DNA of 64,000 nt from positions 124,001-188,000 of the forward strand of contig JAMZAV010001721.1 in assembly GCA_024449915.1 (NCBI GenBank). Reading direction: 5' to 3'. Origin of the DNA: Sweltsa coloradensis (taxonomy: Eukaryota > Arthropoda > Insecta > Plecoptera > Chloroperlidae). The position numbers and the translations under genes were made by a program. Within the stretch, counting starts at the first letter, position 1, and each line of letters starts with the position of its first letter. The notes beneath the pieces were generated by a model. That model was not told the origin of the DNA. It saw only the letters and a list, made by a program, of their open reading frames with translations, and did not search any database. Shown here one piece after another: positions 60,043-61,998 of the stretch.

Positions 60043-61747
60043 TTTTTTTTTTTATTTATTTATTTATGTTCCCACGAGGTTAGTTGCTGCTACAAGTAAC
60101 TTGCCGCCAACTACTTGAATCTTTGTGTAAACCGAGCTCAAATGAACGCTTCCCAATTATACGTACAACCATGATCATAATTTAGTTGGATGAGCGTAGC
60201 GAGCGTAGCGAGCGAAGCGAAGATTCCATTTCACTACACTGGAGAAAAAAATCCGGAATGTTTTTCTTTTTTTTTCTCTGTTTGTATTATTGTGTGTTTG
60301 TTAACACGATTCCGGCTAAACCGATACTCCAATTGTGATGAAATTTTATGGAGGCCTTCGAAATCTCTGAACTTAGAACTGCCACGTTTTTGAGCGCAAT
60401 CGAAAATTTTTTTCTCATAAAAATCGCAATTTTACGATTTTTTTCGATTTTTAAAACATTTCTTCGACTTATAACACCTACATGCTTAATCCGATTTTAA
60501 TGATTTTTTCACAGAACCTTAATTTCATAAATTAAGATATTCTTGTGAAATTTGAGCGCAATCGAAAAACTATTTCTCATGAAAATCGAAATTTTACAGT
60601 TTTTTTCTTTTTTAAAACAATTCTTTGACTTATAACAACTACATGCTTTATCCTATTGTAATGATTTTTCACAGAACCTTAATTTTATGAATTAATATAT
60701 TCGTGAAAAATTTGAGCGCAATCGAATAATTATTTCTTATGAAAATCGCAATTTTACGATTTTTTTCTTTTTTTAAAAGTACGATTAATAAAAAAATTAA
60801 GTAAATTTTTAATATTATTTAATTCAATTTTAAAAAAATCTTCGACTTAGTAATAATTTTTTCACAGAACATCAGAAAATCCGCATAACACAATGGCAGC
60901 TCAATGCACCAATATTACGCTCATCCAACAACGCGGCGGGACTTAAGCGTTTTCCTAGTGTACTTGTTAAGGCATTAGAGAAGCAACCAAAGATCAAAAA
61001 GATCTTTACAAGGATTCATTCAAAATTTGTTAATAATATTACAAACCGTTCAGCAGAAATCATCAACACCTGAGTGCGCGCATTTGAGTTGGGCTAAGCT
61101 CAGCGCTCCTTCTATTAATTCACATAGGAATTAATTCGAATTTAGAGTCAACCCACTCGGTCACAAAACTGATTTTCAGTGGGAGACATTCAAATTAAAG
61201 CCGACCAAGCCAACCCTGTAGGCGCTGATACCATCGATGAGCGAACAATTACCAACTAGGAACCGGTATCTTCTAGCAGGAATCACCGATCAATCAAGCT
61301 GGACACGATTTAAACCGCGGACAGCACCAGAATCAACAAGGCTTCGAAACAACCTTGTTTACTTATTTCTTATGTGAATCCTAGCTAGAACGTCCACGAA
61401 GTCACAGTTAACACAATTATAAACCAAGAACTGAAAGACTCAAGTCATCATTACACTTGCATACTTACTGATAAATCTCCTAGTCGTCCACTTAAATTCC
61501 TTATTTGGCCGAAATCTCCCATCCTCTTAGCATAAAATATATCTCGGAGAAGTAGCCGCTATCTGCTGTGAGCTCGACACACCTCGTCCTCAACATACTC
61601 GGACACGGGAGCGTAGAACGCCAGCCGCTCAGAGCCGAAGTCCCCGAAGAATCCCCGACCAAGTCTGTCCGGTTCGTTTACCACATCCTCCCCACTTACA
61701 AGGTTGACCATCAGCAGAACAATCATCCATGGCACCGTCCATTCCAT
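11304..61747 (-). CDS. NRF-6-like membrane acyltransferase-3 family gene (whole locus, 12 coding exons located)
   Basis: Joining the 12 exons listed separately gives one open frame, apart from a TAG in exon 1 and one missing base in the array-derived part of exon 9. In order the product has a signal peptide, part of an NRF extracellular domain with the CIPSTC cysteine motif, then about ten hydrophobic segments matching the acyltransferase-3 fold. Family hallmarks are SLDFLRVCSAVAIFYCHY (D-x-x-R and H), VDCFLLLSGLL, RLTP, GDGPLW, LYIHNY, VDMQLYLLSPLLLYPLW, THTRFTPWLMG, SRLCYSLYVIQW and VEAPTAALEKML. All introns are GT-AG and all phases match. Family members are polytopic proteins proposed to transfer acyl groups or transport lipids and xenobiotics; substrate is unknown. 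Predicted length of about 617 aa is within or slightly below the usual range, since part of the N-terminal domain was not found. Intron 8 carries the 164-bp array. Confidence 0.9.
11434..11593. repeat. 16-bp minisatellite, ten units
   Basis: CCTCGG recurs every 16 bases from 11442 to 11586; the unit is CTAGTGGTAACCTCGG with TTACC and CTAATGG variants. Confidence 0.95.
11705..12035 (-). mobile_element. 5S rRNA-derived SINE-like element
   Basis: On the minus strand about 12020-11940 reads CACCGAAGTTAAGCAGCATC, GGGCGTGGTCATGGGTAGAG and TGGGTGACCGC. These match the internal promoter of 5S rRNA (box A, intermediate element and box C). It then continues into a non-5S body with CGGATGGGACGTTTAACCG and AAAGGAGTAGGCTACC, also found at 8241-8350. 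A 5S head joined to an unrelated repeated body is the layout of SINE3-type elements. Tail and target duplication were not identified. Confidence 0.75.
12600..12662 (-). mobile_element. terminal fragment of a DNA transposon-like repeat
   Basis: The minus strand starts CAGTGGCGTAACTATAAAGG followed by G-rich sequence. Similar CAGTGGCG ends occur at 12850 and 61998-62931. The other end was not located; 12340-12599 may be its interior. Confidence 0.5.
12717..12825 (-). CDS. NRF-6-like exon 11: last helix and EAPxxxLEK motif
   Basis: Acceptor TTTCTTTCAG, donor AAAC|GTGAGT. It encodes FLEGNGVLIITFAAAFVLYV followed by SVEAPTAALEKMLSKK. The terminal helix followed by E-x-P-x-x-x-LEK is the standard C-terminus of the acyltransferase-3 domain in this family. 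One base is left for the last exon. Confidence 0.93.
12850..12914 (+). mobile_element. terminal fragment CAGTGGCGGATCC
   Basis: ACAGTGGCGGATCCAGGGGG with G/C-rich continuation, cut off by the H1 element at 12915. Confidence 0.5.
12915..13712 (-). mobile_element. H1 Helitron-like element, copy a (internal duplication)
   Basis: In element orientation: 5' TTGGATGAGCGTAGCG, 3' GCTCATCCTTCAACGCGGC, hairpin AACGC/GCGTT, TTTTCCTAG, then T. The ~185-base core (CTTAATGTCCATGT...GCACGAAAATATCGC) is present twice (about 13080-13260 and 13261-13440). No coding capacity. Confidence 0.78.
13713..14300. other. intron 10, AT-rich, nothing recognised
   Basis: AT-rich with A runs; no repeat partner or ORF of note. 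Confidence 0.4.
14301..14446 (-). CDS. NRF-6-like exon 10: SRLCYSLYVIQW helix
   Basis: Acceptor TTTTCTTCTAG, donor TTG|GTAAGTT. The frame reads TRLNGYFSARLIQVLSRLCY, SLYVIQWTVIRQFNLTKRN and TQHYTDLSL. It corresponds to 'PLSRLSYxxYLxHxxVI' near the C-terminus of the family; the family's usual Leu-Val-His is Val-Ile-Gln here. Its first two bases complete the serine left by exon 9 (AGC), so no exon is missing between them. Ends in phase 0. Confidence 0.93.
14822..15478 (+). mobile_element. family E element, copy 2
   Basis: Starts TTTTAAAGGGGTATTTAACC, then TATATTTCATTC, GTTCACCATGACACG and the E core. Not interrupted by another element, so it is a good reference for the empty sites of copies 3-5. 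The 3' end is diverged. Confidence 0.7.
15479..15825. other. intron 9 spacer
   Basis: Two short overlapping ORFs (15284-15713) without recognisable features. Nothing else was seen. Confidence 0.35.
15826..16095 (+). mobile_element. SINE A, 5'-truncated copy
   Basis: Body blocks ATTCTGGCGTTGATCCGCGG, GTCGGGGCCTACAGGGTTGG and CACTGAAAATCAGTTATATA, then TGGGTAGACT and a T-rich tail. Confidence 0.8.
16288..17672 (-). mobile_element. 1.385-kb near-palindromic foldback element, copy 1
   Basis: Ends are ATCCTGTCAAATAAG and its complement, flanked by TA at 16286-16287 and 17673-17674. Arms of about 650 bases are reverse complements around an asymmetric ~75-base centre (AATACTGTTTTCGTGC, TGATGTTGTGGATA). 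The centre is inverted relative to copy 2, so the two lie in opposite orientation. Arms contain GCCGCCATATTGGAAAATGG, a YY1-like site pair. No ORF; the TA flank suggests a Tc1/mariner-like MITE, unproven. Confidence 0.88.
17673..18059. other. intron 9 spacer
   Basis: AT-rich sequence; a 74-codon minus-strand ORF (17924-18148) has no recognised features. Confidence 0.35.
18060..19192 (-). mobile_element. family E element, copy 3, split by H1 copy b
   Basis: The E sequence 18060-18633 resumes at 19137 with CCTGAATGAAATATAT and ends TACCCCTTTAAG. The uninterrupted sequence is seen at 52668-52690 (ATTACTAGTTAGCCTGAATG). Confidence 0.75.
18634..19136 (+). mobile_element. H1 Helitron-like element, copy b (inside family E)
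   Basis: 5' TTGAATGAGCGAAGCG; 3' GCTTATCCAACAACGCGAC, hairpin AACGC/GCGTT, ACGGCCTA then T. No target duplication compared with the empty E sequence; one terminal base (G) appears lost. Confidence 0.78.
19198..19297. repeat. dispersed repeat, inverted copy at 7085-7197
   Basis: GTCGGCCACCTCATGTGTAA and CTCGACGGCTGTTCG are the complement of the block near 7160-7190. Confidence 0.7.
19298..19400. repeat. (GAATGA)n hexanucleotide microsatellite
   Basis: About 15 units of GAATGA with GAATAA variants. Confidence 0.93.
19405..19740 (-). mobile_element. SINE A, diverged copy
   Basis: CACAAAACTGATTTTCAGTG, CACCGATCAATCATGCTGGA and CACGATTTCACTCGCAGACA are the reverse of the SINE A body. Confidence 0.75.
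19741..20045. other. intron 9 spacer
   Basis: GC-richer sequence with a 68-codon ORF (19787-19993) of no recognised family. Confidence 0.35.
20046..20185 (-). mobile_element. SINE A head, tRNA-like
   Basis: Reverse of a B box (CGGGATTCGAACCCTGG) with AAGAACTGATGGACATCGG adjoining, as in SINE A body. Confidence 0.6.
20303..20625 (+). mobile_element. family G element, copy 1
   Basis: A hairpin end (AAAATCATAAAAAATTGCTTG / complement at 20384-20411) is followed by GGCGCTCGTCAACAGGCG, AAAGCTTGGCTCAACTTC and CACAGCATTCACAGCCGAAG, shared with 46684-46925 and 56179-56345. Ends in a long T run. Confidence 0.75.
20626..21555. other. intron 9 spacer, no gene supported
   Basis: Two overlapping ORFs of 73 and 88 codons (21054-21403) lack recognisable features. 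The remainder is unassigned. Confidence 0.35.
21556..22941 (+). mobile_element. 1.386-kb near-palindromic foldback element, copy 2
   Basis: Same termini and TA flanks (21554-21555 and 22942-22943) as the copy at 16288. About 90-95% similar by eye; the central ~75 bases are in opposite orientation. Confidence 0.88.
22942..23381. other. intron 9, exon-proximal part
   Basis: A 68-codon minus ORF (23010-23216) just downstream of exon 9 has no recognised features. The donor of exon 9 is at 23375-23381. Confidence 0.4.
23382..23661 (-). CDS. NRF-6-like exon 9: THTR motif and three helices; its first part is the array monomer
   Basis: Acceptor TACTGTGACAG, donor AACA|GTAAGTT. The consensus start is STYITTHTRFTPWLMGVALG, the family's 'xxTHTRxxPWLxGxxLGYLL' motif. 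Then come the helix WLRAGWLLGSLIMAAAMYP, the loop VRPDHVYNRMTASLYICLM, and RPMFALGCSLIILSCARGPN. The first ~125 bases belong to the last copy of the 164-bp array. This copy carries several small indels, net one base short of consensus, which break the frame (in-frame reading resumes at 23622); phase arithmetic needs 281 bases. I read these as base-call errors, though a real mutation cannot be excluded. Confidence 0.88.
28275..28312. other. poly-T/poly-G interruption inside one array monomer
   Basis: One unit carries a long T run followed directly by a G run between GTGTGGGGG and TGATG, where other copies have only TGGG. This looks like an assembly or base-calling artefact. Confidence 0.6.
33379..33414. 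other. C-rich insertion inside one array monomer
   Basis: Between CTCTGGTA and GCATGC, where other copies are contiguous, there are about 35 extra bases rich in CCCCACACC. It matches no other array copy. Confidence 0.6.
37125..38761. other. intron 8, array-proximal unique part
   Basis: Contains a G run (about 37165-37184) and AT-rich DNA with short ORFs on both strands that I do not recognise. A small imperfect hairpin (CAGAAGT/ACTTCTG) lies near 38525-38575. A + strand stretch around 37950-38035 is richer in GC and encodes LDASAKLRLLWNLD, which loosely recalls a family motif but is on the wrong strand. Confidence 0.4.
38762..38875 (-). CDS. NRF-6-like exon 8: membrane helix before the array intron
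   Basis: Acceptor TGTTTTCCAG, donor CTC|GTAAGT. The product is RWPRLGKLLLLTLICSGLAI followed by AFAVPYMHQYRFSVIPTN, a helix and short loop. The exon ends with TC, and the C at the start of exon 9 completes serine (PTNSTYITTHTRF), so it joins the array-proximal exon exactly. The following intron is 15.1 kb and mostly 164-bp repeats. Confidence 0.92.
39157..39484. mobile_element. palindromic element built of GGTxxCCAA motifs
   Basis: Left end ATATTTGGTTGCCAAATGG, right end its complement. Between them the 9-base motif GGT(T/C)(G/A)CCAA and its inverse occur many times. This keeps ORFs open on both strands but gives no protein features. Confidence 0.75.
39828..40950 (+). mobile_element. family E element, copy 4, split by H1 copy c
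   Basis: Starts TTTAAGGGGTGTTTAACC, is interrupted at 39854-40451, resumes with GCAGGCTAACTAGTTATG, GGGTCCACCATAACACG and the E core, and runs out near 40950. Confidence 0.72.
39854..40451 (-). mobile_element. H1 Helitron-like element, copy c (subfamily with GGAATCTTCGC end)
   Basis: In element orientation: 5' TGGATGAGCGAAGCG; 3' CAACGCGCCTGAAAAAGCG, hairpin AACGC/GCGTT, GCTTCCTAG then T. Internal CACACGAATAT blocks repeat two or three times. Same subfamily as the copy at 60186. Confidence 0.75.
40960..41540 (-). mobile_element. LINE 3' fragment (C-terminal reverse-transcriptase tail)
   Basis: The minus strand encodes VPVLTYGAVTWPV, LGVESLNFKLGKERLRWFGD and RKRGRPRLRWEEVIAMDLKR with shifts between them. 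The 'RGRPRxRWxxxV' tail is typical of the end of many non-LTR ORF2 proteins. Short + strand ORFs here are its shadow. Confidence 0.75.
41620..41732. repeat. hairpin element
   Basis: TTTAGACTATACACTGCACT and its complement at 41713-41732 begin about 39 paired bases around a 35-base loop. Confidence 0.85.
41890..42130. repeat. imperfect inverted repeat
   Basis: ATTTTGAGCAATGATATTTT with GTTTATTGTTT on the left pairs with AAACAATAAACAAAATATCA on the right. The arms are about 45 bases, diverged towards the centre. Confidence 0.6.
42131..43063. other. intron 7, AT-rich, nothing recognised
   Basis: A G run at about 42770-42782 and short ORFs only. Confidence 0.4.
43064..43152 (-). CDS. NRF-6-like exon 7: DMQxYLLSPLLLYPLW helix
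   Basis: Acceptor CTATTATTTGCAG, donor GGAG|GTGAG. The frame reads GIKCALEGWYLSVDMQLYLL and then SPLLLYPLW, equivalent to the family's 'CMxxTWYLAxDMQFYLLSPLLLYPLW'. It ends with AG, completed by the A of exon 8 to give RWPRLG. A second AG lies 19 bases upstream, but it adds residues with no family counterpart. A roughly 160-bp (TTTA)n tract lies upstream of the acceptor. Confidence 0.93.
43179..43341. repeat. (AAAT)n microsatellite
   Basis: About 40 uninterrupted AAAT units except for one AAAAAAAT break near 43245. On the gene strand it is (TTTA)n ending about 26 bases before the exon 7 acceptor. Short ORFs of YLFI repeats here are artefacts of the repeat. Confidence 0.97.
43624..44232. mobile_element. 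foldback element
   Basis: Ends TTAAGGC(C)-GACCGCG-TTTTTC and complement. Nearly the whole 609 bases pair, with a short centre between CGTTTGGCGGTA and TACCGCCAAAC. ORFs inside are by-products. Confidence 0.85.
44245..44580. repeat. two inverted copies of a retroelement 3' tail
   Basis: TTTACAAAGGAGGAC near 44262 and GTCCTCCTTAGTAAATCAG near 44518 are inverse copies. The same tail with (TTTA)n is at 52905-53010. Confidence 0.55.
44674..44848 (-). CDS. NRF-6-like exon 6: RLTP / GDGPLW / LYIHNY segment
   Basis: Of two nearby acceptors, CGTTCCAG (44849-44851) was chosen because it makes the RLTP junction; the other is 28 bases upstream. The donor is ACG|GTAAGAG. The product contains LTPCYAAVVLLTATLVVYMG, GDGPLWKP, a cysteine (GCQK) and LLYIHNYYPV. 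In relatives this loop carries 'GPLW', a conserved Cys and 'LLYINNF'. Ends in phase 0. Confidence 0.93.
44881..45050. other. intron 5 spacer, AT-rich
   Basis: Nothing recognised. Confidence 0.35.
45051..45136. repeat. 86-bp inverted repeat with paired CRE-like sites
   Basis: TGTGACGTCATCGTGAGGT and its exact complement enclose a GC-rich centre that itself has AGCTGA/TCAGCT and CGCCG-CGGCG pairs. Confidence 0.85.
45295..45545 (+). mobile_element. SINE B, tRNA-derived, copy 1
   Basis: GAGGTCCCGTGTTCAAATCC (B box) then GGCAATCCTGACTTAAG, CCTCAGTTGTTCATGCGAAT and TTGAGTCATCTTAAACAGCC, shared with 50325-50590. Confidence 0.75.
45546..45670 (-). mobile_element. family E fragment
   Basis: CTATAGCACAAAATTACACT and AATATTTATCTTGCAACTGT are the inverse of the E 3' region. 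Confidence 0.55.
45671..46300. other. intron 5 spacer, AT-rich, unassigned
   Basis: No repeat partner or gene recognised. Confidence 0.35.
46303..46385 (-). mobile_element. tRNA-like SINE head (third type)
   Basis: The minus strand has TGGCCTAGTGGTAACC (A box) and GGGGTTCGATACCC (B box), but the stems are imperfect and it continues into a non-tRNA body. A similar degraded head is at 47230-47300. Confidence 0.6.
46560..46590. repeat. (ACAG)n tract
   Basis: ACAGACAGACAGACAGACAG within an unassigned repeat. Confidence 0.8.
46684..46925 (+). mobile_element. family G element, copy 2
   Basis: Same blocks as 20303-20625, including TTGGCGCTCGTCAACAGGCG and a terminal T run. Confidence 0.75.
47416..47516. 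repeat. near-perfect 45-bp hairpin
   Basis: Arms 47416-47460 and 47472-47516 (AGGCTATTGTACCACCTCTG and complement) differ at one position; the loop is 11 bases. Confidence 0.95.
47641..47798 (-). CDS. NRF-6-like exon 5: membrane helix with VDxFxxLSG motif
   Basis: Acceptor CATTTCAG, donor CAG|GTAAGTGAG. The frame reads HTYDWQGCVFLTAVFVDC, then FLLLSGLLIAYNYLKDR and HFYRHRLIR. VDxFxxLSGxL is the family's most recognisable short motif. The exon ends in AG; the G of exon 6 completes an arginine, giving RLTP across the junction. Phase 0 start fits exon 4. Confidence 0.93.
47866..48160 (+). mobile_element. SINE A, 5'-truncated copy
   Basis: GGTGACTTTGGAGCTGTCCT, GATTTGTTGATTCTGGCGGC and ATTGAAAATCAGTTACGTGA follow the SINE A body. 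It overlaps the region just upstream of exon 5. Confidence 0.75.
48340..49069 (-). mobile_element. H1 Helitron-like element, copy d
   Basis: In element orientation: 5' TTGGGTGAGCGAAGC; 3' CAACGCGACTAAAAAAAGCG, hairpin AACGC/GCGTT, GAAGCGGCCTAG then T. Confidence 0.8.
49245..49530 (-). mobile_element. SINE A copy
   Basis: CCGACCAAGCCAATCCTGTA, CGAACAATGACCAACTAGAG and TAGGACGGCTCCAAAGCCA are the reverse of the SINE A body. Confidence 0.8.
49531..50324. other. intron 4, AT-rich
   Basis: A 105-codon minus ORF (49897-50214) has no recognisable features. Confidence 0.35.
50325..50590 (+). mobile_element. SINE B, tRNA-derived, copy 2
   Basis: GGGCTAAGCGCTCGACTCTG, GGTCCCGGGTTCGAATCCC (B box), GGCAATCCTGACTGAAGG and CCTCAGTCGTTAATGCTAAT. 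Better preserved than the copy at 45295. Confidence 0.8.
50593..50965 (+). mobile_element. 5'-truncated LINE with 10-bp target duplication
   Basis: ATGACATTCT at 50593-50602 and 50956-50965 flank about 353 bases. These encode GHIRRMKKKRILRQAFKLKN, VGRPRNRWQDQVQADV and RWWEDRQKWRELV, the tail of a non-LTR reverse-transcriptase protein, and end in (TA)n. The body is nearly intact, so insertion is fairly recent. Confidence 0.88.
50989..51185 (-). CDS. NRF-6-like exon 4: start of acyltransferase-3 domain
   Basis: Acceptor CCTACACAG, donor GAA|GTAAGT. The product begins GNAASLLEAFSLYENVRGLL, matching the family's 'FSLxxN' lead-in, then SLDFLRVCSAVAIFYCHY. The D-x-x-R pair and the histidine in the next helix are the conserved polar residues of acyltransferase-3 proteins. 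It ends in phase 0 with NISE. A 5'-truncated LINE with target duplication lies only 24 bases beyond the exon, in the following intron. Confidence 0.92.
51340..52729 (-). mobile_element. family E element, copy 5, split by H1 copy e
   Basis: The outer parts 51340-51465 and 52206-52729 are contiguous in other E copies. It ends TACCCCTTTAAGG. Its + strand ORF (52375-52662) encodes KDRPHVISYRGFLPMGPRSK, close to the ORF in copy 1. Confidence 0.75.
51466..52205 (+). mobile_element. H1 Helitron-like element, copy e (internal duplication)
   Basis: 5' TTGGATGAGCGAAGCG, 3' GCTCATCCATCAACGCGGCG, hairpin AACGC/GCGTT, TTTTCCTAG then T. The core block with CAAACGGGT(A/G) and ATATTTCACATGGACATTAA occurs twice, as in copy a. 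Confidence 0.82.
52905..53130 (-). mobile_element. retroelement 3' tail ending in (TTTA)n
   Basis: GTCCTCCTTTGTAAATCAG on the minus strand followed by an A/T-rich tetranucleotide tail. Partners at 44245 and 44505. Confidence 0.5.
53155..53325. repeat. purine-rich low-complexity tract (AAAAG)n
   Basis: Nearly uninterrupted A and G for about 170 bases. Confidence 0.9.
53326..54457. other. intron 3, unassigned
   Basis: Two opposed ORFs near 53832-54096 (70 and 76 codons) look more protein-like than their surroundings, but I recognise no family. Confidence 0.35.
54458..55115 (-). mobile_element. H1 Helitron-like element, copy f
   Basis: In element orientation: 5' TTGGATGAGCGAAGT; 3' CAACGCGACTAAAAAAGCG, hairpin AACGC/GCGTT, CTAAGCGGCCTAG then T. 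Confidence 0.8.
55149..55721 (-). mobile_element. H1 Helitron-like element, copy g
   Basis: Same termini as copy f, with the end mutated to GGCCTGG. Lies about 30 bases from copy f in the same orientation and just beyond the exon 3 donor. Confidence 0.75.
55778..55848 (-). CDS. NRF-6-like exon 3: first core membrane helix
   Basis: A 71-base exon between TTTTACAG and G|GTTAGT. It encodes ILVVLTLITLIVAGTFSETV (the first I is split with exon 2), the hydrophobic segment that follows the NRF domain in the family. Both junction phases agree: two bases come from exon 2, and one base is left for exon 4. It is too short to recognise alone; the splice and phase agreement support it. Confidence 0.85.
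55849..56170. other. intron 2, GC-richer sequence
   Basis: GTGCGCGCGCACC palindrome near 55921; (GGCT)n at about 56150. No gene is supported. Confidence 0.4.
56179..56345 (+). mobile_element. family G element, copy 3
   Basis: CGGCGCTCGTCAACAGGCGA, AACTTCTATATCTCACAGCA and a terminal T run, as in the other two copies. Confidence 0.75.
56487..57900 (-). mobile_element. LINE (Jockey/CR1-like) with reverse-transcriptase remains
   Basis: On the minus strand in order: RYGIGGKALDWFKDYLSDRQ, GVPQGSVLG, ADDALVFVAG (the catalytic ADD), VKYLGVMIDA, then IQSKAMSCILGCNKRTHRKD and SLFTSGIRMYNKIPDNVKG. These are reverse-transcriptase palm and C-terminal blocks. Several frameshifts and stops separate them. 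The 3' end carries AATAAAG and a (CATA)n tail at 56487-56510. 5'-truncated, no longer active. Confidence 0.88.
57901..58610. other. intron 2, AT-rich, nothing recognised
   Basis: No ORF or repeat partner; a G run lies at 58618-58635. Confidence 0.4.
58678..58880 (-). CDS. NRF-6-like exon 2: end of Cys-rich NRF domain
   Basis: Acceptor TTGTTTCAG precedes AAT GAC; donor is AT|GTGAGTG at 58671-58677. The product includes VSVCIPSTCSHLDLERHL, the conserved CxPxxC motif of the NRF domain, and a later cysteine (FSCSS), then leads towards the first core membrane helix (VTDWLA). It starts in phase 0 and ends with two bases (AT) completed by the A of exon 3. It is richer in GC than its flanks. The usual upstream block with a second cysteine pair is absent between this exon and exon 1, so one phase-0 exon may be missing or unrecognised. 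Confidence 0.88.
58967..59078 (+). mobile_element. SINE A 3' fragment
   Basis: GCGTCGGGGCCTACAGGGTT, CTGAAAATCAGTTATATAAC and a short TTTA tail. Confidence 0.8.
59393..59604. repeat. 212-bp direct repeat, left copy (SINE target duplication?)
   Basis: From ATGTTCCCACGAGGTT to ACAAACCGTT. Repeated at 60066-60185 plus 60959-61050, with only two or three substitutions. Confidence 0.92.
59605..60065 (+). mobile_element. SINE A, nearly full copy with (TTTA)n tail
   Basis: Begins within the tRNA-like head (GTGGTTAGCG; the first ~13 bases are missing), then B box GGGTTCGATTCCC, full body and about 70 bases of (TTTA)n. It abuts the 212-bp repeats exactly on both sides. Confidence 0.88.
60066..61050. 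repeat. 212-bp direct repeat, right copy, split by H1 copy h
   Basis: 60066-60185 (120 bases) and 60959-61050 (92 bases) together equal the left copy in length and order. Confidence 0.92.
60186..60958 (+). mobile_element. H1 Helitron-like element, copy h, with empty site in window
   Basis: 5' TTGGATGAGCGTAGCGAGCG, 3' GCTCATCCAACAACGCGGCG, hairpin AACGC/GCGTT, TTTTCCTAG. The left 212-bp repeat has the same target uninterrupted (TTTAG/TGTAC at 59512/59513), so the element's limits are exact and there is no target duplication. Confidence 0.9.
61051..61140. repeat. dispersed repeat shared with 8505-8580 (inverted)
   Basis: CAGCAGAAATCATCAACACC, TGAGTGCGCGCATTTGAG and TTGGGC match the complement of the 8.5-kb block. 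Confidence 0.7.
61141..61440 (-). mobile_element. SINE A copy
   Basis: ACAAAACTGATTTTCAGTGG, GACCAAGCCAACCCTGTAGG and CACCAGAATCAACAAGGCTT are the reverse of SINE A. Confidence 0.8.
61469..61747 (-). CDS. NRF-6-like exon 1: signal peptide and start of NRF domain, with in-frame TAG
   Basis: The start is ATG at 61745-61747 (MEWTVPWMIVLLMVNLVSG); an in-frame ATG 15 bases upstream (61760-61762) is an alternative. A hydrophobic h-region followed by VSG-ED looks like a secretory signal peptide. The frame continues through APVSEYVEDEVCRAHSR to a TAG at 61559-61561. After the stop the same frame reads RLLLRDIFYAKRMGDFGQI and then LSGRLGDLS, which resembles the family's C-x-n-WALxMxDxxGKI-x-LxGxLxDLG block. 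It ends at a strong donor (A|GTAAGTATG, 61463-61468). Exon length is 93 codons, phase 0. An alternative weaker donor (GAG|GTGTGT) at 61583 would avoid the stop. Pentanucleotide arrays lie just upstream. Confidence 0.65.
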
Positions 61748-61767
61748 TCTGGATAGGAACATAGATT

Positions 61768-61890
61768 GACGTGACGTGACGTGACGTGACTTGACTTGAC
61801 TTGACTTGTGATGTGATGGGATCGGACGGGACGGGACGGGACGGGACGGGACGGGACGGGACGGGACGCGGGACGGATGCGATGCGATGT
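61768..61890. repeat. successive pentanucleotide arrays upstream of the start codon
   Basis: On the + strand, units change in blocks: TGACG x4, TTGAC x4, GATGT/GATGG, then GGGAC about nine times (about 61826-61872), then GATGC/GATGT. The arrays lie 5' of the gene's ATG (61747 or 61762). Pro-Ser-Arg repeats in short ORFs here are by-products. Confidence 0.92.
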
Positions 61891-61944
61891 GATGAGAACT
61901 GATAGTCTTATGTCCACACCAGAAGTAAAAAATTCTGACCAAAT

Positions 61945-61998
61945 CGGAAATCTCGCACCCTGGACCTTCTGCATTTGAAGCTGAGACGATAACCACTA
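61945..61998 (-). mobile_element. SINE A head fragment upstream of the gene
   Basis: The minus strand has AGTGGTTATCGTCTCAGC and AATGCAGAAGGTCCAGGG. It lies about 180 bases 5' of the start codon, in the presumed promoter or 5' UTR. Confidence 0.6.
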
